From contig OZ038509.1 of NCBI GenBank assembly GCA_964036315.1, positions 23,923,152 through 23,987,151 on the forward strand: 64,000 nucleotides of DNA, in the 5' to 3' direction. How positions within the stretch are numbered: position 1 is the stretch's first letter; each line of letters opens with the position of its first letter. The translations under genes were made by a program, and so were the position numbers. This DNA comes from Acanthosepion esculentum. Lineage: Eukaryota > Mollusca > Cephalopoda > Sepiida > Sepiidae. Positions 1 through 10,004 of the stretch are shown here, piece by piece. Under the pieces are notes generated by a model. The model ran no database searches. It was not told where the DNA came from and saw nothing but the letters and a program-made list of their open reading frames with translations.

Positions 1-364
1 CATCTTGGTAATTCTGACCACTCTCTACTTTCGTTCCAATCATCTATTAAACAGGGACCCCCGATTCATAAGACATCTTTCCGTTATCAGAATGCTACAG
101 AAATCGACTGAAATATAGACAAAAATAAACAATATATATATATTGGAAAAGGATATACCATTTTTTTATACGTAAGAAGTATTTTAGGCGGGAAAAACTA
201 TGACAAAGTGTAAAAAGATTTCGTGTGATGCGTTTCGCCCTTTAGGATTATTTTATCTGACTAAATTCGTGTTTACTTTGATGCGACTATACATTCTCAC
301 GAAGGGGTGACGACGCGGAGTATTTTAAATTTAAATGATTTTTTAAAATATATATTTTGCGAAC
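1..364. other. No gene seen
   Basis: AT-rich sequence without a convincing open frame or a recognisable repeat. It ends where the simple-sequence block at 365 begins. Confidence 0.5.
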
Positions 365-451
365 TATATAGTCTTTCTTTCTCTCTCTCTCTATCTCTCT
401 CTATCTGTATATATATAGATAGCTAGATAGCTAGCTAGCTAGCTAGCTAGC

Positions 452-499
<48 letters not shown>

Positions 500-520
500 C
501 ACACACACACATATATATAT
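365..520. repeat. Compound microsatellite (CT, GATA, CA, TA)
   Basis: A CT-rich run passes into a long GATA/CTAG tract (about 417-499) and then short CA and TA runs. It lies directly beside the left end of the mariner element. Confidence 0.9.
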
Positions 521-531
521 GAAGAAATATA

Positions 532-1877
532 CAAGGTAACCAAAAAAGTTCTGTCCGTTTTTAAAGGAAAAAAAGAAAACGCTTCACAGTATGTGTAACT
601 TATATTTAGTCTTCGAAGTAATCGCCATCGGCATCCAGCACCTTCTGCCAACGTGTCTCCAGCTGTTCAATGCCCTTGCAGTAGAACTCGGGGCGGGGAG
701 TGACGCAAAGAAGTCCGTGAGGGCTTTGCGCAAGTCTGCTCCAGCTGTTCAATGCCCTTGCGGGGGGTTTTGGCGCAAAGAAGTCCGTGAGGGTTTTGCG
801 CAAGTCTGCTTCATTGGTGAAGGATTTCCCACGAAGATGATCATCCAGGGAGTGGAAGAGGTGGTAATCGGATGGCGCAAGGTCAGGTGAATAAGGTGGA
901 TGGCACAAAGTCTCCCACCCAAGTTGCTGTATGATATCCCTGACCACTCGCGCGACATGCGGCCTGGCGTTGTCATGGAGGAAAAGCAAACCTTTGCGAT
1001 TCACCATTGCTGGCTCCTTCTGGCGCAATGCCTGTTGCACACGTTTCAATTGCTGCGAGTATAGGTCTCCAGTGACCGTTTGGCCCGTTGGTAGCAGTTC
1101 ATAATGAACCACTTGACGACCTGTCCACCAGACACAAAGCATAATCTTGCGTGGGTGCATAGGCAGTCTTGCGGTGTGAGGGACAGCATCCTGAGGAGAC
1201 AACCAATGTCTGGAACGCTTGGGAGTTTCGTACAGAACCCACTTTTCATCACTGCTAAGCACTCGATTGAATAAGGATGCGGTACAGTGGCGAGAAAGCA
1301 GCGAAACGCAGGCTGCCACTCGTTGTCCCTTGTGGACATCCAACAGCGTTTGCGGAACCCACTTGCTCAGTTTGTACGTCTTACCTAGGCGGTGCAGGTG
1401 AAGTCTGTTTCATCAGAAACGTTGAACTGTCTTGCAAGTTCACCACACGTTAAACTACTGTCCTCTTCAATGGCCGCCTTCAGGACTCTGTCATTCAAAA
1501 CCTGTGGTCGTCCACTGCGAGGCTCATCATGGAGAGACAAATCTCCCGACTTGAATTTTCGAAACCAACGCCTTGCAGTACGTTCATCCACACCACTATC
1601 CCCAAACGCTTGACATATGCGGCGACTTGATGCAGCTGCTGATAAGCCCACTTTGAAGTCGTAAAGCAAACAGCCCCAAACGAGATCTCTAGACACTTCC
1701 ATCCTTATCACAGCTTATAAGTGATGGCCGGGCACGGTGTGCGTATTTTTTATAACGTCTGATGTTCCTACTTCCGGCTGTCCGAATTTGAAAACAATTG
1801 CTACACGCATTTCGTATATATTTCAACTTCATTCAATGACTAATCAAAAAACGGACAGAACTGTTTTGGTTACCTTG
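532..1877 (-). mobile_element. mariner-type DNA transposon with intact ends
   Basis: Both ends carry matching inverted repeats of about 31 bp beginning CAAGGTAACCAAAA and continuing through AGTTCTGTCCGTTTTT. Each end is flanked by TA (530-531 and 1878-1879), the expected mariner target duplication. The 1,346-bp length fits the family. The transposase on the minus strand is broken (see 606-1711), so this copy is non-autonomous. The ends differ by only one or a few bases, which suggests fairly recent insertion. It sits between a GATA/CA/TA microsatellite and a dispersed hairpin repeat. Confidence 0.93.
606..1711 (-). pseudogene. mariner transposase, frameshifted and internally duplicated
   Basis: The N-terminal part (1711-1385) has the helix-turn-helix region of mariner transposases, including the motif RRWFRKFKSGD. 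The C-terminal part (to 606) has the catalytic core: SSDEKWVLY with the first Asp, HDNARPH with the second, and YSPDLAPSDYH with the third. The last two Asp are separated by 34 residues, so the enzyme is of D,D34D type. The two parts are in different frames; the shift falls near 1385-1400, just after the motif SDET. Near the C-terminus an imperfect tandem duplication of about 80 bp (about 657-739 and 738-808) inserts extra residues between the FFA motif and the terminal W-Q-K-V block. The frameshift alone should abolish activity. The ends are still good enough that a related enzyme could act on them, but that is inference. Confidence 0.93.
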
Positions 1878-1880
1878 TAG

Positions 1881-2060
1881 TTTTATGGTGTGCTATATTT
1901 ACGGGATAAAGTGCTCAATATCAGAGATAGAGCGTATGTAAATATAAATATAAAAGTGAACATTGAAGTCAACACTCAGAGGCGACAGGCTGTTTCATGC
2001 TGGACGCAATCGTCAGGCCGCCTAAAGATTGCGTCCAGCATGAAACCGACTCTGATATAT
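1881..2060. repeat. Dispersed repeat with a perfect 20-bp hairpin
   Basis: Positions 1992-2011 and 2027-2046 are exact inverted copies (gtttcatgctggacgcaatc and its complement) around a 15-nt loop. The preceding part, with 'aaagtg.tcaatatca', recurs at 31622-31745. Shorter versions of the hairpin arm recur at about 9431, 31505 and 36066, always beside TA tracts. Confidence 0.8.
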
Positions 2061-2083
2061 ATATATTTTAAACGTTATTTTTC

Positions 2084-2250
2084 ACCAACTCGGCCACGCA
2101 GGGCCTCCTATGTGGTCGAGTTGGTCTAAGGCACATCACATCAAATGATGATCCTAGGGGACGCACGTTCGAATCCAGCCGGAGGACGCATATTTTTCTA
2201 ACAACATTTCTCGAATATTCAGACCGGTAGATGTTTGTTAACTTTTTACT
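2084..2250 (+). repeat. tRNA-like foldback element, 5'-half palindrome
   Basis: A tRNA-like sequence on the plus strand (2106-2186) has an A-box-like TGGTCGAGTTGG and a B-box-like GTTCGAATCC. The acceptor arms TCCTATG and CGGAGGA pair imperfectly. Its 5' half is repeated in inverse orientation just upstream: 2084-2102 and 2107-2125 match at 16 of 19 positions when complemented. The downstream arm, with ttctcgaatattcagaccgg, matches the arms of the foldback copies near 8.9 kb and 45 kb. Confidence 0.7.
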
Positions 2251-2287
2251 CATTTTTTATTATTGATTACATAATTATTCGTTGTGG

Positions 2288-2330
<43 letters not shown>

Positions 2331-2331
2331 G
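2288..2331. repeat. (ATT)n microsatellite
   Basis: Uninterrupted trinucleotide run of about 14 copies. Confidence 0.95.
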
Positions 2332-2334
2332 ATT

Positions 2335-2731
2335 TATTTGGGATTATGTTTGCGTTCGTACTTTGTTAATTTTAGACCTTTTCTTTATTTTATTTTACTG
2401 CAGTTATTGTTTTTCTTATCCGTTTTTAGTTTTCGATTTTCAAGGAACGTTGTAAAAATTCGTTTTCGTGTCGACATTTTGAGATGTATACTGATCGTTT
2501 ATTTCGTAGTTTCTGTTGGACTGACAGACAGAGTTTAAAATTTTTTGATGTATTGTTTTAGGCATCAGCCTACAACAATAACCCCCCCCCCAAAAAAAAA
2601 TCCTTATTTTCCATATTTTTGGTGCGATTTGATTTTGATTTTTAATTTCCCATATATGTTTATGAAGTATTGTGCTGTTCGCGTTGATCTGCACTAAGCT
2701 GGCTCCAATGTTAACACCCCCCCCTCACCTA

Positions 2732-2734
<3 letters not shown>
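2335..2734. other. No gene seen
   Basis: AT-rich sequence with a C-run followed by an A-run near 2582-2600. The small open frames here have no recognisable motif. Confidence 0.45.

Positions 2735-2778
<44 letters not shown>
2735..2778. repeat. (CA)n microsatellite
   Basis: Dinucleotide run. The sequence just after it (2779-2805) contains gctccgaaaagtaatgcc, which resembles the end of some mariner-like elements, but I could not find the other end. Confidence 0.9.
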
Positions 2779-2780
<2 letters not shown>

Positions 2781-2918
2781 AGGTCGCTCCGAAAAGTAAT
2801 GCCTCTTATATATTTCCATGGTAACAACACCAATTATGGGTGCTTAATAATAACAACAAAACAATACGTGTGGTATTAGGTTTCCTTATGTGTTGTTACA
2901 ACCACATCAAGTTGAAAT

Positions 2919-3130
2919 ACCGGTTAAGCAACGTCAAACCGGGTCAGTACCTAGATGAGTAACTACTCGGGGATACAAGGTGCTATAAGCTTGGATGTGC
3001 GTATTGTGCATGCAATGGTTAGTGGTTCAGAATTGTTAATCGCAGAGCCGGGTTCGAATTCCCATTAGGTTCGTTATATTCATTTACACGTAAATACCCC
3101 TGGGAAAGGTGTGAATCCACCACTTCGCCC
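2919..3130 (+). mobile_element. SINE with 5S rRNA-tRNA chimeric head
   Basis: Positions 2919-2992 resemble the 3' half of 5S rRNA: GGTTAAGCAACGTC, then GTCAGTACCTAGATGAG, then ACAAGGTGCTATAAGC. A tRNA-like part follows, with an A-box-like TGGTTAGTGG near 3016 and B-box GGTTCGAATTC at 3051-3061. The tail contains ttacacgtaaatacccc. The same order is found on the minus strand at 11070-11300. Shorter copies near 22.43 and 9.8 kb lack the 5S part. Chimeric 5S-tRNA heads are known in some animal SINEs (AmnSINE1/DeuSINE type); membership of that group is not shown. Confidence 0.8.
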
Positions 3131-3179
3131 CTCTTCTTTCCTTAATTAGTAAGACTAAACCATTATTATATCCCTCAAA

Positions 3180-3600
3180 ATATTCCCACTATTTACCTTG
3201 TTCGAACTGTTGTCTTCATCTTTGTTGCCATATTCGCGACGTTTCGGATGTTGTAGGCTCCGGCCTTCTTCGGGTGATTGGAATTTCGAATTGAACCCTT
3301 TATTTCGTCCACGAAGAGGCATGGCACACGGAACTAGAACAATCTACCCAGGTGGATTGTTCTAGTTCCACGTGCCATACCTCTTCCGGGTGCCTCAGTT
3401 ATCTCCCTTTAACTCAACGCCCCCCAAGTTTTGTTCACCACTGCAGCAGCCAGGTGTTAAACTCACAAGTCTTTAGGTCAAGTCACTGGATCCAACCACC
3501 GCTTTTATCCGGAGGCCGGAGCATGCATCGGCTGAAACATCGTGAATGTAGCAATACAAATGAGGACAACAGTCGGAACAATGTATATAGCGTAAATAAT
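3180..3600. repeat. Dispersed 'repeat H', inverted pair
   Basis: Two arms of one repeat face each other. The left arm (3180-3290, minus) contains GAAGAAGGCCGGAGCC and CCGAAACGTCGC. The right arm (3500-3600, plus) contains GGCCGGAGCATGCATCGGC, then TGAAACATCG and GAGGACAACAGTCGGAAC. The family recurs near 26.1-26.8, 28.1, 28.8, 46.2, 49.4 and 51.5 kb and carries a hammerhead-like core. Confidence 0.75.
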
Positions 3601-3766
3601 TGCAATGCCTTATCTTAGAAATAGAGACAGATATCCAAAATATTCTTACAGTATAAAATCATTTCCTGGTTTTAAATAACCTGAAAAAGGTTGATAAACC
3701 ATAAAACTTGAATCAATCAATTTGTGTATGTATGTCTGTCCGCCTGATAGTGTGTGCCTCCGTGTG

Positions 3767-3770
<4 letters not shown>

Positions 3771-3832
<62 letters not shown>
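3771..3832. repeat. (TG)n microsatellite
   Basis: About 30 uninterrupted TG units. Confidence 0.97.
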
Positions 3833-3833
<1 letters not shown>

Positions 3834-3839
3834 TTAATA

Positions 3840-4990
3840 GAAGGTAGGAACGTTTACTTATTTATTTATTATATACTTATTTATTTTTTGCTGAAATCTT
3901 CCACCCACCCCGAGTTTATTAACCCATTACCTGCCACGAGCCCCATTTGGGGATCTGTTAAAATTAAACTCACTACATGTTATTCCTTGTATTTACATTG
4001 CAATGCTTACATACATTGCATTTGCAGAGGTATATTTTACAACACTTAGCCTGTGGTGTGCTGCTCTGATTTGTTTTAAAATTGTTAATGAGGTTGTTAG
4101 TGAGGCTGCGTTTTTATTGAGAGCACATACATTTAAATTTGCAAAAACACAAGGAAAGAAGAACAAGAGATCAAATTGCATTCACCAATAAAATATTGAA
4201 AATCAACGAGTACAACAATTGGGCTTATGTATTAATATTTAGGGAGAGAAAAGTAGCTTCCTTTACACTGATATCTGATACAAGATAGGAATAATGTACT
4301 TAAGAATTTTCTTGTTGAAATGTTCAGAGTTCAGTGAACAAATAAGATTTGAATTCAAGAATGAAAAGTTTGTACAAAAAGGATAATAGAATTTGGTTTG
4401 TGACTTGGCTTGTGACAGACAGTTTACAGTGTAGTGTAATGGTAGTTCTGTGTCTGTGTGTGCGTCAGTAGAAGACTGTAGATACGCGTGCATTGCTGAG
4501 TTCTGCTGATTTAATGTTCTGCTACTTTATTTCTGGAGTACAAACTGTTTAAATACTTTTTGGGTAGGCTCCAGAGAGAAGTGGGAAAATATAGAAAGGG
4601 ATATCTAAAATACACGATTGGATAAAAATTGACCAATCACTGATTTTTTAACAAAACCAAGTTAGACAAAGTCATGACAGGAAAGTTCGTGTGGATACTG
4701 CGATAGGTAAATTGTCCTGTTGTAAACAGTATTTATTTTCTAACCAATTATAACTGAGTATTTTGTGGGCGTGGTAAATCGGAATAGTCACTACAAGCCG
4801 TTAAAGTTTTTATTATTAGCTGTAAGAAGACACTTTCTGTCGTAATTTTACATTTCATGAGTAGAAAAATAATGACTGTTTTGAAAATTATTTTTTTATT
4901 ATTTCTAATCATTATTTTTTGATGTTTTATACACATATATATTTGATGTTCTAGTTTCTATAAAAACGACAATGGTAACTACTGGAATTA
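3840..4990. other. No gene seen
   Basis: About 1.1 kb of AT-rich sequence. Open frames of 60-76 codons occur on both strands, but none shows a protein motif, splice context or repeat identity that I recognise. Confidence 0.45.
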
Positions 4991-4994
4991 AATG

Positions 4995-5195
4995 CAGCGT
5001 AACCCGGATATAAGAGACCCGGATATAAGAGACCCAGATATAAGAGAAACCCGGATATAAGAGCGATTTTCTCTGGTCCCAAATTAGAGCCATACTTACC
5101 TAAACAAAATAGACCAAACCTGGATATAAGATAAACCCGGATATAAGAGACTTCTTCTCCGGTCCCGACAACTCTCTTATATCCGGGTTACACTG
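4995..5195. mobile_element. Tigger/pogo-like MITE, 201 bp
   Basis: The ends are inverted repeats reading CAGYGTAACCCGGATATAAG. The right end is followed by TA and the left is preceded by TG, a probably mutated TA. The CAGTG start and TA target fit pogo/Tigger elements. The terminal motif cccggatataagag is repeated in tandem about four times inside the left end. There is no coding capacity. Confidence 0.7.
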
Positions 5196-5219
5196 TATAA
5201 GGAATAAATAAACTCCTGT

Positions 5220-6190
5220 CTGGGCCAAAAATGCGCATTAAAAAATTTTATTAGAAAAAAAATTATTAGAAAACGTGAAAATATATTACTCCCCCTTTTC
5301 CATATCTCGCCTGTACTTTGTCATTTCGGGGATGTTTTTTAGTTATATCAAGAAAAACCCTAAAGATGTTATTTCAGTAAAAAAATTCAAGTAATATCTA
5401 ATGTGAATATACTGAAAATTCGGCCCGAATCTTAACAAAAATAATTCAATGCTACACAAAGAATTTTTTTTCTGCCACTTGGTGCTGGCATAATTTAAAA
5501 CACGTTTTATTTTTTTTTTAAGAATGAACAGAAAAAATACACTTAATATTTATTTTAAAACAATTACTTGTAATTTTTTAAATGTGCGATTTTTAAATTC
5601 ACCCCCGTTGCTGTTCGAGAGAATAGTTTTTTTTTCTGTTTTTTTTTTTTTTAAATAAATAAAGACGTGTTTGAAGAATTGGAAAATGGAAAGTTTAATT
5701 CCATTTTCAAGTGTGAAACTTTTTTAAAAGATTTTTTTTCATTTAAGCAACTGTTAGATTAATTTTTGTATGGATGTTCAAAGAGGAAATAATTCTGTAT
5801 TGCCTTCTTTTTCCCTATCAGAAGAGTAATATGATATATGATAATTCAGTAACTCTTAAATTCAGAATTTTAAAAATACATTGGGTGAAATTAGATATTT
5901 TATGACATCAAAGATCCATGAAAATAATTAAAATTTAAAAGCAATATATTAAACTGAATATTATCATTTAAGTAAAAAAAAAAACTACTTTTAATCTAGT
6001 AGAAAAATAAAATTACTCATTCTAATAAATTTCATAAAATCCTATAAAATACAAATTTTCTTAAATTATTTGTTATATAAGGTTAAAGATAATTTATTTT
6101 TAATCATAAATATTAAGGTCTTGATTATTTCACTGCTGGGCTGCCGTATTTCTTTAATTTTCATTTTTCATTTTTCGTGCGCTTTTTAAG
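5220..6190. other. AT-rich DNA, no gene seen
   Basis: Nearly 1 kb of A+T-rich sequence with many homopolymer T and A runs. No open frame, RNA gene or repeat family is recognised. Confidence 0.5.
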
Positions 6191-6207
6191 TAAGGGGTAT
6201 GATTATA

Positions 6208-6510
6208 GTTTGGTTTGTTTTGTTTTGTTTTACGGTATATCAACACCTCAATGGGTTATTTAATGCCGACAAGATTTCTATTGCTGGTAATATGTTGTTT
6301 TGTTTTTTTTCAGAAATATATTGCTGGTATTAAAACCTATTTTATACTTTCATAGTTTTTTTACCCTTTTTTCAGGGGGACTATTTGCCCACAGCCGGGA
6401 CCCTGACAGCTATTACCACCCGGGTCAGAGAACACCAGCAATTAAGAAGTGGTTCCACGTTCCTCTTACCCAGGACGCGGATGTAGTTTATCGTCATACC
6501 CAGGACGGGA
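6208..6510 (+). mobile_element. Family P retroposon, short copy (303 bp)
   Basis: The head is T-rich and includes ttttacggtatatcaaca and taatgccgacaag. The core gives gggaccctgacag and the tail ends in atcgtcatacccaggacg. It is flanked by direct repeats tatgattata (6198-6207 and 6511-6520), a probable target duplication. Other copies lie near 7.4-7.8, 12.1, 13.8-15.0, 22.25 and 46.6 kb. No coding region is seen. It is probably a non-autonomous retroposon. Confidence 0.75.
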
Positions 6511-6614
6511 TATGATTATACCTTTATTGATTTTGACCCCACAGGCGACCGTGTGTAAATAGACGTTATTTTTATTAAGGAAAAAGTAAACGTTACTTTT
6601 ACGAATTCCAGAGT

Positions 6615-7140
6615 TAATCCTTTTTCCTCTATGGGGCGTGTCCCTTCAGGACGTAGGCGATCATGGCTCTCCACTTCACCCGATCCCTTGTACTTCTTAA
6701 TATGTTTTGTCCTTTAGTTACTTCTCCCAGACCTGGTTCTGTCATTCACTTGCTTAAGCCCGTAGGTATGCTACGTGTTTCTTTTCTTTGTCTCTCGTAT
6801 TGTTTTATCCGCCCTGTGAGTATCAGATTCTCCAAGCCCTCCTTTCTCATTACGTGTCCCAGAAATTTCAGCTGCCTCTTCCTGGTGTTAAGTATAAGCT
6901 TCCTCCTTGTTTGCAACCTCTCCAAAACCTCATCGTTGCTCACACGCTCGGTCTATGATATCCTTAGCACCCTTCTGTAGAAACATACCTCCGTTACCTG
7001 GAGTCTCTTCTTCATCTTTGAGGAGGCCGTTCAACATTCGCTGCCGTAAAGGAGGACAGATATCACGTAGCAGTTCAGTACTCTTTTCTTTATTGCCAAG
7101 AAAAATCCTCCTAAATGACATGAAACATATCTCTCTAGGA
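6615..7140 (-). mobile_element. LINE 3' coding fragment (RTE-like)
   Basis: On the minus strand the reading includes NTRKRQLKFLGHVMRKEGLE followed by NLILTGRI, preceded (upstream, near 6940) by MSNDEVLERL. This is the conserved C-terminal tail seen in many endonuclease-reverse transcriptase LINE proteins. No catalytic reverse transcriptase motif remains and frames are broken, so it is a 5'-truncated dead copy. A diverged second copy of the same tail is at 32935-33160. Confidence 0.8.
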
Positions 7141-7363
7141 TAAATATTGGGTTTTTAAGGGATTTTAAAATTTATTTTTGACATTTTTACATTCTTCCTC
7201 CCGATATCGTTCTGAGTATAAATATCACGTGATTCTGGGAATAAAAAAATTATTTCTTTGCTTAGATTCAAATTTCATTAACCATTAATTATTTTCCAAA
7301 TCATTTTTATTCAGACCCCTTTTTATTCCATTTCGATTATTAGGAACTCCTGATTATTAGGAG

Positions 7364-7829
7364 AGTCCTGGATATGACGATAAACTACATCCGCGTCCAG
7401 GGTAAGACGACAAACTACATCCAACAGCAAGACCTCTGATTAGAAGGTTTTGAGGAGCGTGGAACCACCTCTTAATTGTTGGTGTTCCCAGGTTCACCCT
7501 GACCCGGGGTAGTATCACCTGTCAGGGTCCCAGCTTTGGACAAATAGCTAACCACCAAACTGAAGTAAAAAGCATTATGAGAGTGTAAAAATAGGTTTTA
7601 ATACCAGGAATACTTTGTAAAAAATTATTGCCAGAAAAAAATTTTCAAGAAAAAAGACTATTGCCAGCAATACATTTTTTTTAAATAATATTACGAGCTA
7701 TATATTTTTGAGGAAGAAAATATTACCAGAAATTAAATTTTTGACAGACGAAATATTACCAGGAAAAAAAGTTGTCGGCATTAAATAACCCATTGAGGTT
7801 GATATACCGTAAAACAAACCAAACCAAAT
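7364..7829 (-). mobile_element. Family P retroposon, minus orientation
   Basis: This has the same parts as the copy at 6208-6510 but inverted. The tail side begins near 7364 (cctggatatgacgataaac) and the head ends near 7829 (ttgatataccgtaaaacaaa). The interior has repeated 'attaccag' units. Possible decayed target repeats are tgattattaggag (7351) and tgatctttaggaa (7830). Confidence 0.75.
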
Positions 7830-7877
7830 TGATCTTTAGGAACTCGGCTTCTATTGGGCAAGTCAGAATATGGTAAT

Positions 7878-8143
7878 TTTCTAAGCTTAGCTTAGATGTG
7901 GCACAAGGCAGAATAGCCAATGTAGATCGAACTCACTACCCAGTTGTAATTGATCTAGCCGAATAAGTTTACTCACCACTGCAATACGTCCAAGTGCCCA
8001 AAGTATTTTCTATGAGTAGCTTAGATGCGGCACAAAGACGAAAGTATAAAGTACCCAGTGAGAATCAAACTCACAACTTAGTCGTAACTGATCTTGCACG
8101 ACTGTTAAGCTTGTTAGCCATTACACCACTTCGAAGTGCCTAA
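7878..8143 (-). mobile_element. tRNA-derived SINE, tandem pair
   Basis: Two related units (about 7878-7999 and 8013-8143) carry tRNA-like internal promoter sequences when read on the minus strand: TGGTGTAATGGCTAACAAGC as A box and GAGTTTGATTCTC as B box in the right unit. Both end in a tail resembling gtgccacatctaagcta. The sequence differs from the 5S-tRNA SINE. Confidence 0.65.
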
Positions 8144-8197
8144 GGCACATCAGAATACTCGTCAAGAATAAACAGTACGAAACACTTTTCAAAAAAG

Positions 8198-8680
8198 TTA
8201 AACAGACACAGTTTCCTCCCTTGGATTATAAAATGGTCGACGAAGTTCACTGATGAAAAAAAATAATTGATTCTTTTTTTTTCTTCTGGAAAATGAATTT
8301 AATAGAAGGCCAGAAAAAAACTTACGTGACTTCAATCCTTCCGAGAATTTTGGCAGCGTCTGGAATAAGAGGATATTCAAAATGTCCTCTTGAATTTGAC
8401 CAAAAGGAAAGTATTGTTCTCTCAACAATATCTGATACAGTTGATCAGTAAGCAACAGAAAGTCGAAGGAAAATTTATTCAAAAACTGACTTTGAGAATT
8501 TAGAATTAAGTTAATAGCCTCTGGTTGGAAGAAAGCGTCTAATTTGGTGTTAACTGCAAAAAATCATTTTAAAGACCATTAACACATGCGCACACAGACA
8601 GACAGACACATATATGCAGGGAAACAAAATTTACAATATTTTGAGACAGGAATTGAAAGACCTTCGTAAATTTTGCTTCC
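8198..8680. other. No confirmed gene; possible orphan exon inside
   Basis: Minus-strand positions 8431-8326 are open and bounded by an acceptor-like tcag and a donor-like gtaagt. This is described as a finding. The rest is AT-rich with no recognised content. Confidence 0.25.

Positions 8681-8683
<3 letters not shown>

Positions 8684-8738
<55 letters not shown>
8684..8738. repeat. (TA)n microsatellite
   Basis: Pure TA run bordering the left arm of the foldback element. Confidence 0.97.
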
Positions 8739-8741
<3 letters not shown>

Positions 8742-8755
8742 TTATTTATTTTACG

Positions 8756-9080
8756 TTTAACATTCTTTTAAAAGATACAAGTATTTAAGTAAATGCTCTG
8801 TTTTAATAATAAACAGTATTAAATAACATTTACCGACCTGAATGTTCGAGAAATTTTCACAGAAAATATTTGTCCTTCGACAGGATTCGAACCTGTGCCC
8901 TCTACGGAACCGTCATATAGCCTGACGTGCCTTACCTCTCGGCCACAAAGGATCGTTTCTGTGATAATTTCTCGGACATTCAGGTCGGTAAATGTTATTT
9001 AATACTGTTTATTATAAAAACAGAGCATTTACTTAAATACTTGTATCTATAAAAAGAATGTTAAACATAAAAATGTCTTT
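8756..9080. mobile_element. Foldback element with a complete tRNA-like core
   Basis: The left arm (about 8756-8866) and right arm (about 8957-9076) are inverted copies about 110 bp long, sharing for example tgtttaacattcttt, aagtatttaagtaaatg, aacagtattaaataacat and ttcgagaaattttcac with small differences. Between them lies the tRNA-like sequence at 8873-8951. The whole element is embedded between TA tracts. A related copy with a rearranged centre is at 44867-45200, and a half-related one at 2084-2250. Confidence 0.8.
8873..8951 (-). tRNA. tRNA-like sequence, probably a pseudogene
   Basis: Read on the minus strand it folds as a class II (Leu/Ser-like) tRNA. The acceptor arms are TCCTTTG and CGAAGGA, the D arm is GCC..GGC, and the anticodon stem is CGTCA/TGACG. 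There is a 14-nt variable region and a T arm ACAGG-TTCGAAT-CCTGT. The 7-nt anticodon loop GGCTATA lacks U33 and would place CTA at the anticodon, so it is unlikely to be an ordinary functional tRNA. Its central place inside a foldback element supports a transposon-borne or SINE origin. Confidence 0.6.
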
Positions 9081-9107
9081 AAATAATTGTCGGACTTTGT
9101 CCATTTC

Positions 9108-9108
<1 letters not shown>

Positions 9109-9139
<31 letters not shown>
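9109..9139. repeat. (TA)n microsatellite
   Basis: Short TA run bordering the right side of the foldback element. Confidence 0.95.
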
Positions 9140-9143
<4 letters not shown>

Positions 9144-9144
9144 A

Positions 9145-9430
<286 letters not shown>

Positions 9431-9439
9431 CCTGACGAT

Positions 9440-9785
9440 TGCGTCCATGAAACAGCCTGCATATATATGGGGGGGGGGACTCTCGCGTTATATTTTGACA
9501 TATGAGGGTCGGAGAGCTGTGGGTTGTTAGAACCGTAGAGCAAAAGCCTGGCGGTACATATGATTTGATTGTAGTGTTGAAGGCTTTGTGCAGAAGCGAA
9601 CGGACCTTTCCGGAAGTAGCGAATAGAGAGGATTGGTGTACATAGTGTGCCACGGGTACTCCAAACGGCCCTCCCCTCAGGTTTTCAATTCAGTGTCATC
9701 CTTCTGCTAGACTGGTTGCCAAACAAGGCTAAGGAGCTCAGTATGTCATACTGCCTAACCCATAGCCATGAGGAGACGAAGAGAT
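9440..9785. other. No gene seen
   Basis: A G-run at about 9470-9478 is followed by mixed sequence. A minus-strand open frame continues out of it into the TA tract, but it has no recognised motif and is probably fortuitous. Confidence 0.4.
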
Positions 9786-9789
9786 AAAT

Positions 9790-9885
9790 TCATACGTTTC
9801 CCAAGGCTTACGAACTCGAGTGGAATTCGAAAACACATATCTCTGATTTCTCATTCCGAGGAGCTACCAATTACACATTCATCAC
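9790..9885 (-). mobile_element. SINE fragment (5S-tRNA SINE family, tRNA part)
   Basis: Read on the minus strand this matches the tRNA-like part and part of the tail of the SINE at 11070-11300 and 22425-22553. The B-box region gaattcgaa remains, but no 5S-like part is present. It adjoins a GATA microsatellite. Confidence 0.5.
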
Positions 9886-9892
9886 ATGCATA

Positions 9893-9967
9893 GATAAATA
9901 GATAGATAGATAGATAGATAGATATGAATAGAGTGAGATAGATAGATAGATAGATATGAATAGAGTG

Positions 9968-10004
<37 letters not shown>

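Noticed and set aside
2779..2805. End of another mariner-like element
   Set aside because: The string resembles a terminal repeat, but no partner end or transposase could be found.
8873..8951. A functional tRNA gene
   Set aside because: The anticodon loop lacks U33 and the would-be anticodon is CTA; it also sits at the centre of a transposable foldback element.
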